A stretch of DNA of 64,000 nt. Source: Toxotes chatareus (lineage: Eukaryota; Chordata; Actinopteri; Toxotidae). The DNA is taken from NCBI GenBank assembly GCA_016801885.1, contig CM028899.1:22972501-23036500 (forward strand), in the 5' to 3' direction. The translations under genes were made by a program, and so were the position numbers. Positions 23,260 to 32,648 of the stretch are shown piece by piece; position 1 is the first letter of the stretch, and each line of letters begins with the position of its first letter. Under the pieces are notes generated by a model. That model was not told the origin of the DNA. It made no database searches and worked only from the letters and a program-made list of their open reading frames with translations.

Positions 23260-24763
23260 CTATAAATATATAGGTTTATAGCGCACCCTAGCTGATGCAT
23301 TAGTCCAGGTTTGTGAGCACAGCACTGACAGACACAGATGAGTTATAGTGTCTGATGGTGGACGGCAGGAATGACTTCCTGTACCGTTCCTTAGAGCAGT
23401 GTGGTAGCAGGAGTCTGTTGCTGAAGCTGCTTCCCAGATTGTTTTATGGAGCGGGTGGGAGGGACTGTCCATGATTCTCCTCAACTTTGACAGCATTCTG
23501 TCCCTCGCCACCTCCTCCAGGTTGGCAAGTTTAAAGACAACAACAGACCCCGCCTTTTTGATGAGTTTGTCCAGTCTGTTGGCATCCTTTGTTTTAATGC
23601 CAGCACCCCAGCATACCACAGCAAAAAAGATGGTGCTCGCCATAATAGACTGGTAGAACATGTGGAGCATCCTGCTGCAAACACTGAAGGATCTGAGTCT
23701 CCTCAGGAAGTAAAGTCTACTCATGGCCTTCCTGTAGACAGCATCAGTATTTGTAGACCACTCCAGTTTGTTGTCCAGGTGAATACCCAGGAACTTATAA
23801 GTAGTCACTATTTCTACCTCTTTCCCACAAATACAGACAGGTGAGGGGGGGGACTGACTCCAACTAAAGTCCACCACCATCTCCTTTGTCTTGGCCACAT
23901 TCAGCTGCAGGTGATTCTCCCCATACCACCTGACAAAACTCTCCACAAGGCCCCTGTACTCATCCTCCCGTCTTCTCTCCACACACCCGACTATGGCTGT
24001 GTCATCCGAGTACTTCTGGAGGTGACATAACTCAGAAGAGTACTGAAAGTCAGCCGTGTAGGTGGTGAATAGAAAGGGAGACAGCACAGTTCCTTGAGGA
24101 GCCCGGGTGTTGCTCGTCAGGAGGTCAGACTCACAGCTCTGCAGCCTCACAAACTGTGGTTGACCTGTCAGGTTGTCTTCAATCCATGAGACAAGGGGAG
24201 CCTCCACCTGCATCTTCTCTAATTTAGCACTCAACAGTCTCGGCTGGATAAAGAGAAGTTGAAGAACATAACCCGTACTGTGGTGTTCAGTCTGTCCAGG
24301 GAATCAGAGAATCATTGCATCATCAACTCCCACCTTGGGCTGATATGCAAACTGCAGTGGGTCTTGGTATGGGCTCACCAGGCATCTGAGGTGTGACAGC
24401 ACCAGCCGCTCCATGGCCTTCATAACATGAGAGGTCAGTGCAATAGGCCACAGGGTGGTTCTTCTTTGGCACCGGGACCAGGCAGGATGTTTTCCACAGC
24501 ACTGGAATCTCACTGGAATCCTGAAGACTCTGATTGAACAGGTGCTGCAGCACTCCACACAGCTGGCTGGAGCAGTTCTTCAGCACCCGTGGGCTGATTC
24601 CATCAGGTCCAGCAGCCTGGTTGAGCCTCTCCAACTGTCTCCTCACCTGGCTGGATGTAATAGTTAGTCCTATCTGGGGGGAGGGGGAGATGGTGGGGTC
24701 TGTGTGGGGAGGAGAGGGGGAGGAACATGGGCCCTGGGAGGTGTGAAGAAGTCCACTGATCAC
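23260..24763 (-). pseudogene. LINE reverse transcriptase, broken
   Basis: The upper part (24,323-24,763) carries the R-R-Q-L-E-R-L motif and A-A-G-P-D-G-I-S-P-R-V-L-K, the first RT block. The lower part (23,260-24,234) has R-A-P-Q-G-T-V-L-S-P-F-L-F and Y-S-D-D-T-A-I-V-G, the catalytic Asp pair. It continues with L-G-I-H-L-D-N-K-L-E-W and a typical C-terminal arm (S-R-L-Y-F-L-R-R-L-R-S-F). Between them the D-F-S-S-A-F-N-T block with the first catalytic Asp is damaged by small deletions near 24,240-24,320. The gene is frameshifted and inactive. Confidence 0.92.
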
Positions 24764-25076
24764 TCAGAGGAGAAGTGGGGGCACAGTTGGGGGAGGGGGA
24801 GCTGGAATCACACCTGTTGAAAAACTGGTTTAACTCACTGGCTCAGTCCACATTCCCTTCAGCTACACATTTTCCTTTCCTCTGGAAGCCACACATCCCT
24901 GGTTTGGTTTCTCTCCAGTCTCGCCTCCAGCTTCCTCCTGTAGGTGTCCTTACTCTCCTTCAGACTGTGTTTCAGTTCCTTCTGGACTCTCCTGAGCTCA
25001 GTGCGGTCCCCAGCCATGAAGGCCCTCTTCTTATCATTCAGAAAGGCCTTCAGGTCACTTGTCACCCATGGTTCAG

Positions 25077-25247
25077 TTACTCTGGGATTTGGGGCTTCTC
25101 TCCGGCCACGAAGGATGGTGGCCTCAGAGCCAGCAGCTGATCTCGTGTGTAAACAATGCCAGGTGTCTTCTTGGCATGGCTACTGAGGGCTCCCAGCAGC
25201 CCAAGCACCAGGAGCAGGAGAAAAAAGTTTCTAAATCTCAGAGTCAT
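25077..25247 (-). CDS. LINE 5' ORF fragment with signal-peptide-like N-terminus
   Basis: An ATG at 25,247 opens a 56-residue frame ending at 25,077. Residues 1-7 contain two arginines, residues 8-20 are almost entirely F, L, V and G, and S-S-H-A followed by K-K gives a textbook signal-peptidase-like site at about residue 25. Y-T-R-D-Q-L follows at about 33-38. The same arrangement (basic start, hydrophobic stretch, Y-T-R-D-Q-L) occurs in the long LINE ORF at 31,282. The present frame is truncated by the endonuclease deletion. Whether the segment acts as a secretion signal is unknown. Confidence 0.6.
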   Translation of the reverse strand: MTLRFRNFFLLLLVLGLLGALSSHAKKTPGIVYTRDQLLALRPPSFVAGEKPQIPE

Positions 25248-25435
25248 GCTGCCAAAACACTAAAAAATCAACCAAGGACAGAACAAAACCGAAAGTAGAC
25301 AGAAACAGGCACACTAAAACATTAAACACTAAAGAAAAGCTTAGAAAAACGTTAAAAAACTACTGCAAATATAGGGAGCTGCTGCTACAAGCTGCTGTCT
25401 GAGACAGCGCCATCTTGATTTTTTTTTGTTTTTTT

Positions 25436-26535
25436 ATCCATGATGAGACTGACATATGGACAGAAAGAAAGCAAGAAAGCAAAGAAACCTAACATGTTTC
25501 TATGACCTTGTGGACAAATGAGCAAACTGTTCATTTGTTCATTTGTCTTACAGGCCTTTGACATCAGTCAAAACCCTGATAACCTCCAACAGGATGAAGT
25601 TTTTAAAACAACACACTGTCAGTGTCTGAACCCAACATAGCTGAGCAGCAGGAGGGAAGGAGGGAGGAGGAAACTTCAAAAGCTTGGTATGTTTACCAGA
25701 AGTTTCCCCTCTAGTGTTGACTACCCCCCCAACACACACGCACACCTACACAAGGATAGGGGTGTGTGTGTGTGTGTGTGGGGGGGGGCTATCTTTCAAC
25801 TTAGGTGTGACAATTTCCTGTGGCTACTCCTCACTATTTCATTTAATTTCCATTTACTGTCAAATAAAATGTATAACAGTGAAAACAGTGAACTTAATTT
25901 TTCTGTCATTTCAGTCCATATCTCTCACTCACACACCCATACACCAATCAGTGTAATCAGTGTCACTAATACCGAAAGGGGATGAGGATGAGTTTAAATC
26001 AACACAGTAACCTTATTAGGTTAAGTTGATCTAAAGGTGGCTTCACGCACTGGAGATGACAGAGTGCACACAATAGTTTCAAAGTGGTTGGAAAACGCTG
26101 GTGCATGGTATCAAGCTGCACTGACTGTACAGTATTTAAACCAACTCATTTGGAGAAAGATGTGTGTGAAGCCCTATTTCGACAGTGGATAAAGTCATTG
26201 TTCACATAACAAAATTGTGATTAAATATATTTGCCAAAAACCTTTTTTCCCATGATGAAGAAAATTTAATTTAGAAATACGATCTAATAAAATCCATCTA
26301 CATTTTCATTGATGGAAAAAAGGGCTGTAGGGTTAGGGTTAGCTCAGACATTATACAGCGACAAGAAAGACAATGATGTCAACACCTGGGTCAGAAAAAA
26401 ACTGGTTATTTCAAATATAATGCTGAGAAAAAGACTATGTAGCCACTTAGTCCTGCAACTACAAAATCACTGGGAAGAACCACATCTGTGGAGACACCTT
26501 GAGAAGCACCACTTAAAAATTGAGGTAACCTAATG
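25436..26535. other. No gene; one GT microsatellite
   Basis: A C-rich AACACACACGCACACC segment and a (GT)n run followed by a G-run occur at about 25,725-25,790. A GTAGGGTTAGGGTTAGC stretch at 26,326-26,342 contains two telomere-like units only. No coding feature is supported. Confidence 0.5.
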
Positions 26536-26537
26536 TT

Positions 26538-26770
26538 AAAATGTTGATTCAGATTCAGATTCAGAGAACTTTATTGTCATTCCCTTTACGTTCAGGCACG
26601 TATTAGGAACGAGATTACGTTGTACCAGCTCAGAAGATCACAGTAGAGGTAGAGAAGGAAAACCACAATAGGGTACAAGAAAAATAAATTACCATAAAAA
26701 TAAGGATAAAAATAACATAAAAAACAAAGTATTTACAAAGTAACAAAGTAAGTATTTTCAACGAGAGGTT
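26538..26770 (-). repeat. 3' end of a LINE
   Basis: Starting GATTCAGATTCAGATTCAGA and running into AACTTTATTGTCATTCCC, the segment is the reverse complement of a fish LINE tail with an (ATCTGA)n end. It is comparable to the tails of the LINEs at 41.4 and 46.5 kb. Only the non-coding 3' part is present. Confidence 0.7.
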
Positions 26771-27172
26771 GAGGGTGGTTAGAATATACACATATATATT
26801 TATATACACACAGATATGTATCTATATCTTTCCAACTATATAGTTTTTATTTATATTTTTATATTCATATATACATACAGCCATTAATATTAATAGTAAT
26901 GTAATTATTATTATTTTATTTTTTATTTTTTTAGTATAAAAGTGTAAAAAAAATAGCTATGGTTATGGTATACATGGCATACAGTATAAACAGAGTACTA
27001 TATATTAGGGGTGTGCGCGATTCATCGATTAATCATTACGCGACACTTGACGATTCAGAATCGATTCATAAATGTTCAAAAATCGATTCTTTTAATAACG
27101 GAAGGAAAGTGCAGCGGTCGGAACGAAAAAAAAGTTAAAAAGTAGCGCATGCCTCCCGGACTAATATTATTA

Positions 27173-28090
27173 TTAGAGCCCTATGATTTCCGCGATCACT
27201 GAAACACGGAATTGATCGACTAAGACGGACTTTATTTTTTAACGCGGAATATCACGGAATTTGACATAATTTGAGTGCAATGCTGTTTCTTTGTGGAAGA
27301 GGAACGTGTGTCTGGGGAAAACTGCATGGAGGGAAGCAAATCTAGGTGGCACAACAAGCCCCTTCAAGAGACTAAGCCCCTTCCCCTTCAAAATAATGTA
27401 AGCATGGCGAAGCGGCTGCCTACGGCTCTGTGTTCATCGGCGAAAAAACTGCGAAACTCGACGCGAACTGTTCGGCTCTGTACTGAGGGGTTAGCGTAGA
27501 GTGTTGCATATTCTGTCAACACTCTGTTGACTGGAAACGTAAGAATACGCACAGTGACCATATAGTGTCCAAAATCCATATGAGAAACAATCTGGCTGAC
27601 ATGCACATACAATAAGATTTAAAATGATTACTTTCTGGACATGTAAATCAAGATATCAGATTGTAATGAAGTGGAAATATTGTCAGTTTCCTTTCCCCAT
27701 TTTTTTCTTTTTTAACAGATATTTTTTAATTTACACGTTCATAATAAAATAATCAAATCAGAATCATGTCAGTACAGCTACGCAATATATATTTTTAGTA
27801 TTATTATTGTTTTTAATCTACATCAATAAATGAAAGACATTTAGAACTACATGTGCGAGCTAATGTTTTTTTCTTCTTTTATCAGAGGAGTTGAAAACTA
27901 ATACTTTCTTGTGGATGCTGTCTTCATTGATAGATGCAACTACTCAACAGTTAATTTCTATTTAATTTGTGTACATTTTAGTCATTTACATTAAAGACAC
28001 ACTTTTTGGGGTAGATTCCCAAAAAATATAATGGAAAAAACATAATTCCCAAAAATTTAAATGGAAAAAACAGAATTTATAGGGCCCTAA
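27173..28090 (+). mobile_element. Inner hAT-like element nested in the 27-kb hAT
   Basis: The left end TTAGAGCCCTATGATTTCCG and the right end (minus strand) TTAGGGCCCTATAAATTCTG are inverted repeats distinct from those of the outer element. AATATTAT-like sequence occurs just before the left end and AATATTAG after the right end, a possible imperfect 8-bp duplication. The GGAATT / AATTTTTGGGAATT-like motifs near both ends suit a CGGBP1-related hAT family. Confidence 0.7.
27275..27612 (+). pseudogene. CGGBP1-like zinc-finger fragment of hAT transposase
   Basis: A plus-strand frame contains M-A-K-R-L-P-T-A-L and a serine/lysine-rich stretch. After frameshifts come traces of a Cys-x2-Cys region around 27,500-27,530 (VCQHSVDW-like) and an S-K-I-H-M-R-N-like His pair near 27,570. 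That layout recalls the N-terminal finger of CGGBP1-like hAT proteins. Nothing of the catalytic core remains. The assignment rests on a degraded motif and is tentative. Confidence 0.5.
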
Positions 28091-28475
28091 TATTAGGAGA
28101 TGGACCTCAGTCCAAGAGATTTTATATTTTCTAAACGCCGGGAAATTGCTTAAGTTAATAATAAGGAAAAGATAGAGATAAACGTGTTTTACTTCAATGA
28201 ATGGATATTTAAAAATATACATTATTTTACAAGTAACTAGAGAGTGAGAAAAGAAACATTCTATGTGGGAAAAAGATTAATCAAGATGCATCGATAATCG
28301 GTGAATCGTCGAATCGTAGCACTGTGAATCGTAATTGAATCGAATCATGAGGTGACTTAGATGGCACACCCCTACTATATATATATACATATAATAGTGA
28401 TTATAATAGTAATTGCACATGTAATGTTGTGTAATGGAATGTTATATTACATTATATTACTTTTAAAGCCTTATT

Positions 28476-29806
28476 CATAGGCTGCATATAAAATATGGAC
28501 GTTGACTCAAGGTCTGGGAAATGAAGTGCCTTAAAGTGCAATACCACTGAAGGCCACTAAGGGCTGGCTCCAAAAAAATCTCTGGCTCCCTAGACTTTAA
28601 AAAATGTCAACTTCCCTCCCTAAGTCAATAAATTTTTTCCACAAGTCATTCTGGTAACATTAGCCAAATTCACTCCTTCTGATCTGTGTTCCAGTGGTCT
28701 ATTTGAAAATAATTCCAAAATTAATTAGATATTAGGTCTCAAAGAGAGGTATAATTGGTGGCGTGGCTGGTTTGATTGACATGCCTGGTTCTACAGACCT
28801 CTCCAGGATTCTGCTAGCCAGTTTTTTTTCCTTGGTAAGTAAATGTTTATTTCCTTAATAGTTCCCTTTTAATGCACTTTATATGCAATTGTGAGTTAAG
28901 TATAATATGTACAATACACCTCAAACTTGGTGCATTTTTTCCTAGGTGTTATGACCAGAGAATGGGAGACAATTAGCATCCAAATTAATATCACAGTTAA
29001 TGTGAATTACGGCTGCACCTTGATAACCAAGCTAGCTAGCTAGCTAGAACTAGTGTTAGCTGATGACTCAGTGTTTTCCATGCTGGTCCGTGGCCCCGCC
29101 AGGCTGGTAAGCATTGTTAAGTACTGTTAATTTGTGCGTTAATGTTAAGCTAATGATGTTTGTTTTGTGTTTCTGGTACACGTAACCAAGTTTATTGTGT
29201 AAGTGTGTAATGTGCTGCTTTTATGTAAATTAATAAAACTGTCCATCAGGATGTTGTGATAGTTCAGGTTAACATAACATTTATGTGTGTATACCACCAC
29301 TTGCACGTTTATGCTATGCTTTGAGTGTTGATATTCTACAAGCTTGTGTATTGCCATACTGCATGATAGACCCTGTGCTGTAAATGAAGGACTGCCAAGG
29401 TCTTTATCTCTGCTTTAATGTACTATTATGTGCTAATGGCTGCTTGTTGCCTGCTAATTCCTCAATAGTTTTACTATATGTCTTGCGCTTTTGTACTTTG
29501 TTTTTTATAATCCATCAACCTTAGAAGCTTTTTTAAATTTATTTATTTTTGTCATCATATTAATATGATGAAATTTAACTGCCCACTGTTAGCAACTTCA
29601 CCTGAACAGCTGAGAGCCTGGTGTAGTCAGGCTGCCAGTATAGGCGGGCGAGTCTAGAGTCCTCAGGTTGTTCTCAGTCTGGCCCACACCTTGCCTCTCC
29701 CCAGCTCCACTGTCTCATCCACATATGGTCACTTCTGGCTCCAAAAAACCAAGATGGTGATGGCCAAAATGCCAGAATCAAGGTTTCAAAATGGCAGTTC
29801 AAAAAC
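28476..29806. repeat. Diverged relative of the 8.8/37-kb repeat family
   Basis: The left end CATAGGCTGCATATAAAAT with ATGGACG and a nearby GGGCTGGCTCCAAAAAAATC, and the right part CACTTCTGGCTCCAAAAAAC with CAAGATGGTGATGGCC, recall the terminal motif (CATAGACTGTATAAGAC... ATGGACG) and GGCTGGCTCC block of copies A and B. The middle is different and includes an (AGCT)n run at about 29,029-29,047. The far right terminus is not preserved. Membership in a wider family is inferred from motifs only. Confidence 0.5.
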
Positions 29807-29844
29807 AGATGGTTATTGATTCTGTGCATTTCACATTTATAGCC

Positions 29845-30090
29845 TAACAACAAAAGTTAACACGTTTTAACGTGAAATGTTTCACACTATAACAATATAA
29901 GTTACCATGTTTTAATGTGAAACATTTTATGTTGTAACAAGATAAATAGTATATTGTAATAACAATAATGTAACCTTAATAACACTAGGTCTGTTACAAT
30001 AACATACAGTTATCTAGTTATAACATGAAAAATTTGATGTCAAAAACATTATAAGAAGCTTTTCACGTTATAATGTGTAGAATTGTACTT
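29845..30090. repeat. AT-rich DNA with repeated TTTCACGTTATAA-type motifs
   Basis: Variants of TTTTAACGTGAAA and its complement TTTCACGTTATAA recur about five times in both orientations across 230 bases. This could be part of an old transposon with internal inverted repeats. No gene is present. Confidence 0.45.
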
Positions 30091-31130
30091 TATAAGCTAT
30101 TATAAACACTTACTGAATGAGGGTAACATGAACAACACCATGAAGGCCTAGAAAATTACAAAATAATTTCAACACCTTTCTGCCACAGTACTGACAAAAA
30201 CTGAACTTAAAAGGGTAGGTTAATGCAGGTGTGATGTGGAGGGTTCTCTCTGATTGTGTGTTTGTGCTATCAAACAGTAAGTTTAAATCAAGCTAATGAC
30301 TAACTTATATTGCGAGAGTTAGATTTGCATTTGCTAATATTGTGTTTTTCCAGAATTTGTTGTCTTATGCTCTTTCATGCCTGTCTCCTTCATCTCTGAT
30401 GCAATAAATACACACTCTCTGCAAAGCTGTATTCTTAACCATACTGTCATTTTGAGGCTTATTTTCCTTAAGCCCAAAATCAGTTGGATGAAATCTAATT
30501 TGAAAGCAGTTTGCTTAAATTTCAAATGCACATTTTGGTCTTGACTAAAACTAGCAACTAAATAAATAAATAAAAAGGATGAGGACAACTAAAACATGAA
30601 CTTTTGATTTGAGCATTAAGACCTATTCATGCCTGGCATTAAATTGTCTCTCAGGGGATCTGACCACAAGTGGACAGTTCTAAGTACATCATTTCACACG
30701 TGGCATTAAAATGCACCTGCAGACCACCTGTAATTGGATCTTGCCCACTCTATATGCAAATAAACATAACCACAATTTAAACCAGTAGGAGACAGCAACT
30801 TACTTCCTGTGCCTTGTCTGCTGCAAAGTAAAGGAAGAAGAAATCAAAACACAGACTAGGTCTAAACCAAATTACCCAAGATGTTCATTCATGATATATA
30901 TCTATGGGCTTTAAAATTTTTTGAGACATCATGGAAAAAGCCAAATTACACAATTTGCATGTGTTCACAATGAGTACATACCTCCTCTTACACAGAGGAT
31001 ATCAGTTGTGTAGGTGGTCCTTCAATGTGGCCCAGGACACATTTGCGTTCACACTACTAAAAGACCTAATGACCATTTGCCGCCCAGATCACCTCTGAAT
31101 GTGGTCTGAGAGATCAGATCTCAAACGTGT
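30091..31130. other. No gene; possible fish interspersed repeat
   Basis: From about 30,610 the GACCTATTCATGCCTGGCAT segment and, at about 31,030-31,120, ACATTTGCGTTCACACTAC followed by AAAGACCTAATGACC look like two halves of a dispersed fish repeat with partly inverted content. I cannot define its borders. No coding feature is supported. Confidence 0.4.
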
Positions 31131-31281
31131 CCTTGATGAGCGCTGCCCCAGTGGCCGCAAGTTACAGCAGCTCCTGCTCACCGTTGAGCTTTTTTTTCCC
31201 TTTCTTCTTAGCTCTTATTAGTTTTTTTTTTAATAGTTTTTATCTATTAGTTAAACTTTTTTCTCTTACCTTAACTGCACT

Positions 31282-32601
31282 ATGAGGACCAAAGTCGCAG
31301 TTTTTGCCCTGGTCTTTGTTCTTTTATTACTTTTTGTCGTCCGTGTTTGCGTCCGGAGATTCATGGCCATGGACCCATTGTTTTACACTAGGGATCAGCT
31401 GATGGTAACCCGTAACACAGCGGTGCTGCCCCAGGAGAGACCCGACGTCCCCCGTGAACTGAGAAGGAGGAGACGGGGATGTCGTGCCGGAGTTCGGCGT
31501 CAGGCTAGGAGGAGAAGATACAGACCGGTTCTTCCGTCTGTAGTCATGGGGAACGTGAGATCTCTTCCCAACAAGATGGACGAGCTGGCGGCGCTGACCC
31601 GGCACCAGAGGGAATACCGAGAGAGCAGCATCATGATATTTACGGAGACATGGCTGAACGCGCTAACTCCGGACACCAACATAGCCCTGGATGGATTTCT
31701 CTTGGTGCGGTCGGACAGGACAGTGGAGAGCGGTAAGAGGAAGGGTGGAGGGCTAGCTGTGTTTGTAAACAACAGGTGGTGTAACCCTGGGCACATCACT
31801 GTTAAAGAACAACTCTGCTATAAGGACATTGAGCTGCTAGCTATTAGCATGAGGCCATATTATTTACCGAGGGAATTCTCGCATGTTGTTATTATTGCGG
31901 TGTATGCCCCCCCCTCTGCAAATAGCGACACGGCCCTTGATGTCCTTCACTCAGCAGTCAGCAGACTGCAGACACAGCACCCTCATGCCCTTTTCCTTAT
32001 CTCGGGGGACTTCAACCATGTGTCTCCATCGTCCACTCTGACCACTTTCTCACAATATGTTACCTGTCACACCAGAGAAGATAGGACACTGGACTTATTC
32101 TATGCCAACACCAAGGAGGCATACTCATCATCACCACTTCCTCCTCTGGGCAGATCCGATCACAACCTGGTGCACCTCCTGCCTGTGTACAAACCACTTG
32201 TGCACAGACAACCAGCTGTGACCCGCACTATAAGAAGATGGTCCCCTGAGTCTGAGGAGGCTCTGAGGGACTGCTTTGAAACCACTGTGTGGGACGAACT
32301 CTGCAATCCTCATGGGGAGGACATTGACAGCCTGACTCACTGCATAACGGACTACATTAATTTTTGTGTGGACAACACTGTACCCACCAGGACTGTACGG
32401 TGTTTTCCAAACAACAAACCATGGATTAACGCTGACATAAAGGCTCTCCTGAAGGAGAAGAAGAGAGCCTTTAGGTCAGGCGACAGGGAGCGACTGAAGG
32501 AGGTGCAGAGAGAGCTGAGGAGGAAGATCAGAGAAGGGAAGAGTAGCTACAGAAAGAAGATGGAGGACCAGCTGCAGAGGAACAACATCTGTGGAGTCTG
32601 A
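31282..32601 (+). CDS. LINE ORF, endonuclease domain (439 aa)
   Basis: The frame is open for 439 codons from ATG 31,282 to a stop at 32,601. Residues 4-23 form a hydrophobic stretch (V-F-V-L-L-L-L-F-V-V), then a basic patch, Y-T-R-D-Q-L near residue 36 and an Arg-rich segment (about 60-80). The apurinic-type endonuclease domain begins at G-N-V-R-S-L (about residue 90). It shows all main active-site blocks: N in N-V-R-S-L, F-T-E-T-W-L, S-G-D-F-N-H and G-R-S-D-H-N-L. The linker to RT has N-N-K-P-W-I and a Lys/Arg-rich end. The stop at 32,601 separates it from the RT part, which in an intact element would be one polyprotein. This piece could encode a folded endonuclease but not a complete LINE protein. 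Confidence 0.88.
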   Translation: MRTKVAVFALVFVLLLLFVVRVCVRRFMAMDPLFYTRDQLMVTRNTAVLPQERPDVPRELRRRRRGCRAGVRRQARRRRYRPVLPSVVMGNVRSLPNKMDELAALTRHQREYRESSIMIFTETWLNALTPDTNIALDGFLLVRSDRTVESGKRKGGGLAVFVNNRWCNPGHITVKEQLCYKDIELLAISMRPYYLPREFSHVVIIAVYAPPSANSDTALDVLHSAVSRLQTQHPHALFLISGDFNHVSPSSTLTTFSQYVTCHTREDRTLDLFYANTKEAYSSSPLPPLGRSDHNLVHLLPVYKPLVHRQPAVTRTIRRWSPESEEALRDCFETTVWDELCNPHGEDIDSLTHCITDYINFCVDNTVPTRTVRCFPNNKPWINADIKALLKEKKRAFRSGDRERLKEVQRELRRKIREGKSSYRKKMEDQLQRNNICGV

Positions 32602-32648
32602 GGGGCCTTAAAACCATCTCAGGGCACAGGGAACCAGACTCTCAGACT

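Larger units (their letters stand above)
23251..25430 (-). mobile_element. CR1/L2/Rex1-group LINE, endonuclease region deleted
   Basis: The 5' end lies at about 25,430 on the minus strand, beginning ATCAAGATGGCGCTGTCTCA. It is followed by a 180-base leader, a short ORF, the end of the endonuclease linker and a long reverse-transcriptase region. The 3' untranslated part continues below 23,300 into the CA/TG tract. The whole endonuclease domain is missing: the leader ORF stops at 25,077 and the next recognisable coding is the P-W-V-T-S-D-L-K-A-F-L linker at about 25,065. Confidence 0.9.
27006..28374. mobile_element. Non-autonomous hAT transposon with nested hAT
   Basis: Left end TAGGGGTGTGCGCGATTCAT and right end (minus strand) TAGGGGTGTGCCATCTAAGT are inverted repeats, followed on both sides by many GATTC/ATCGATT motifs. 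Perfect 8-bp direct repeats CTATATAT flank the element at 26,998-27,005 and 28,375-28,382. No transposase of its own is visible. Much of the interior is a second element with different ends. Confidence 0.88.

Noticed and set aside
26326..26342. Telomere-like TTAGGGTTAGC units
   Set aside because: Only two units; too short to indicate an interstitial telomere.
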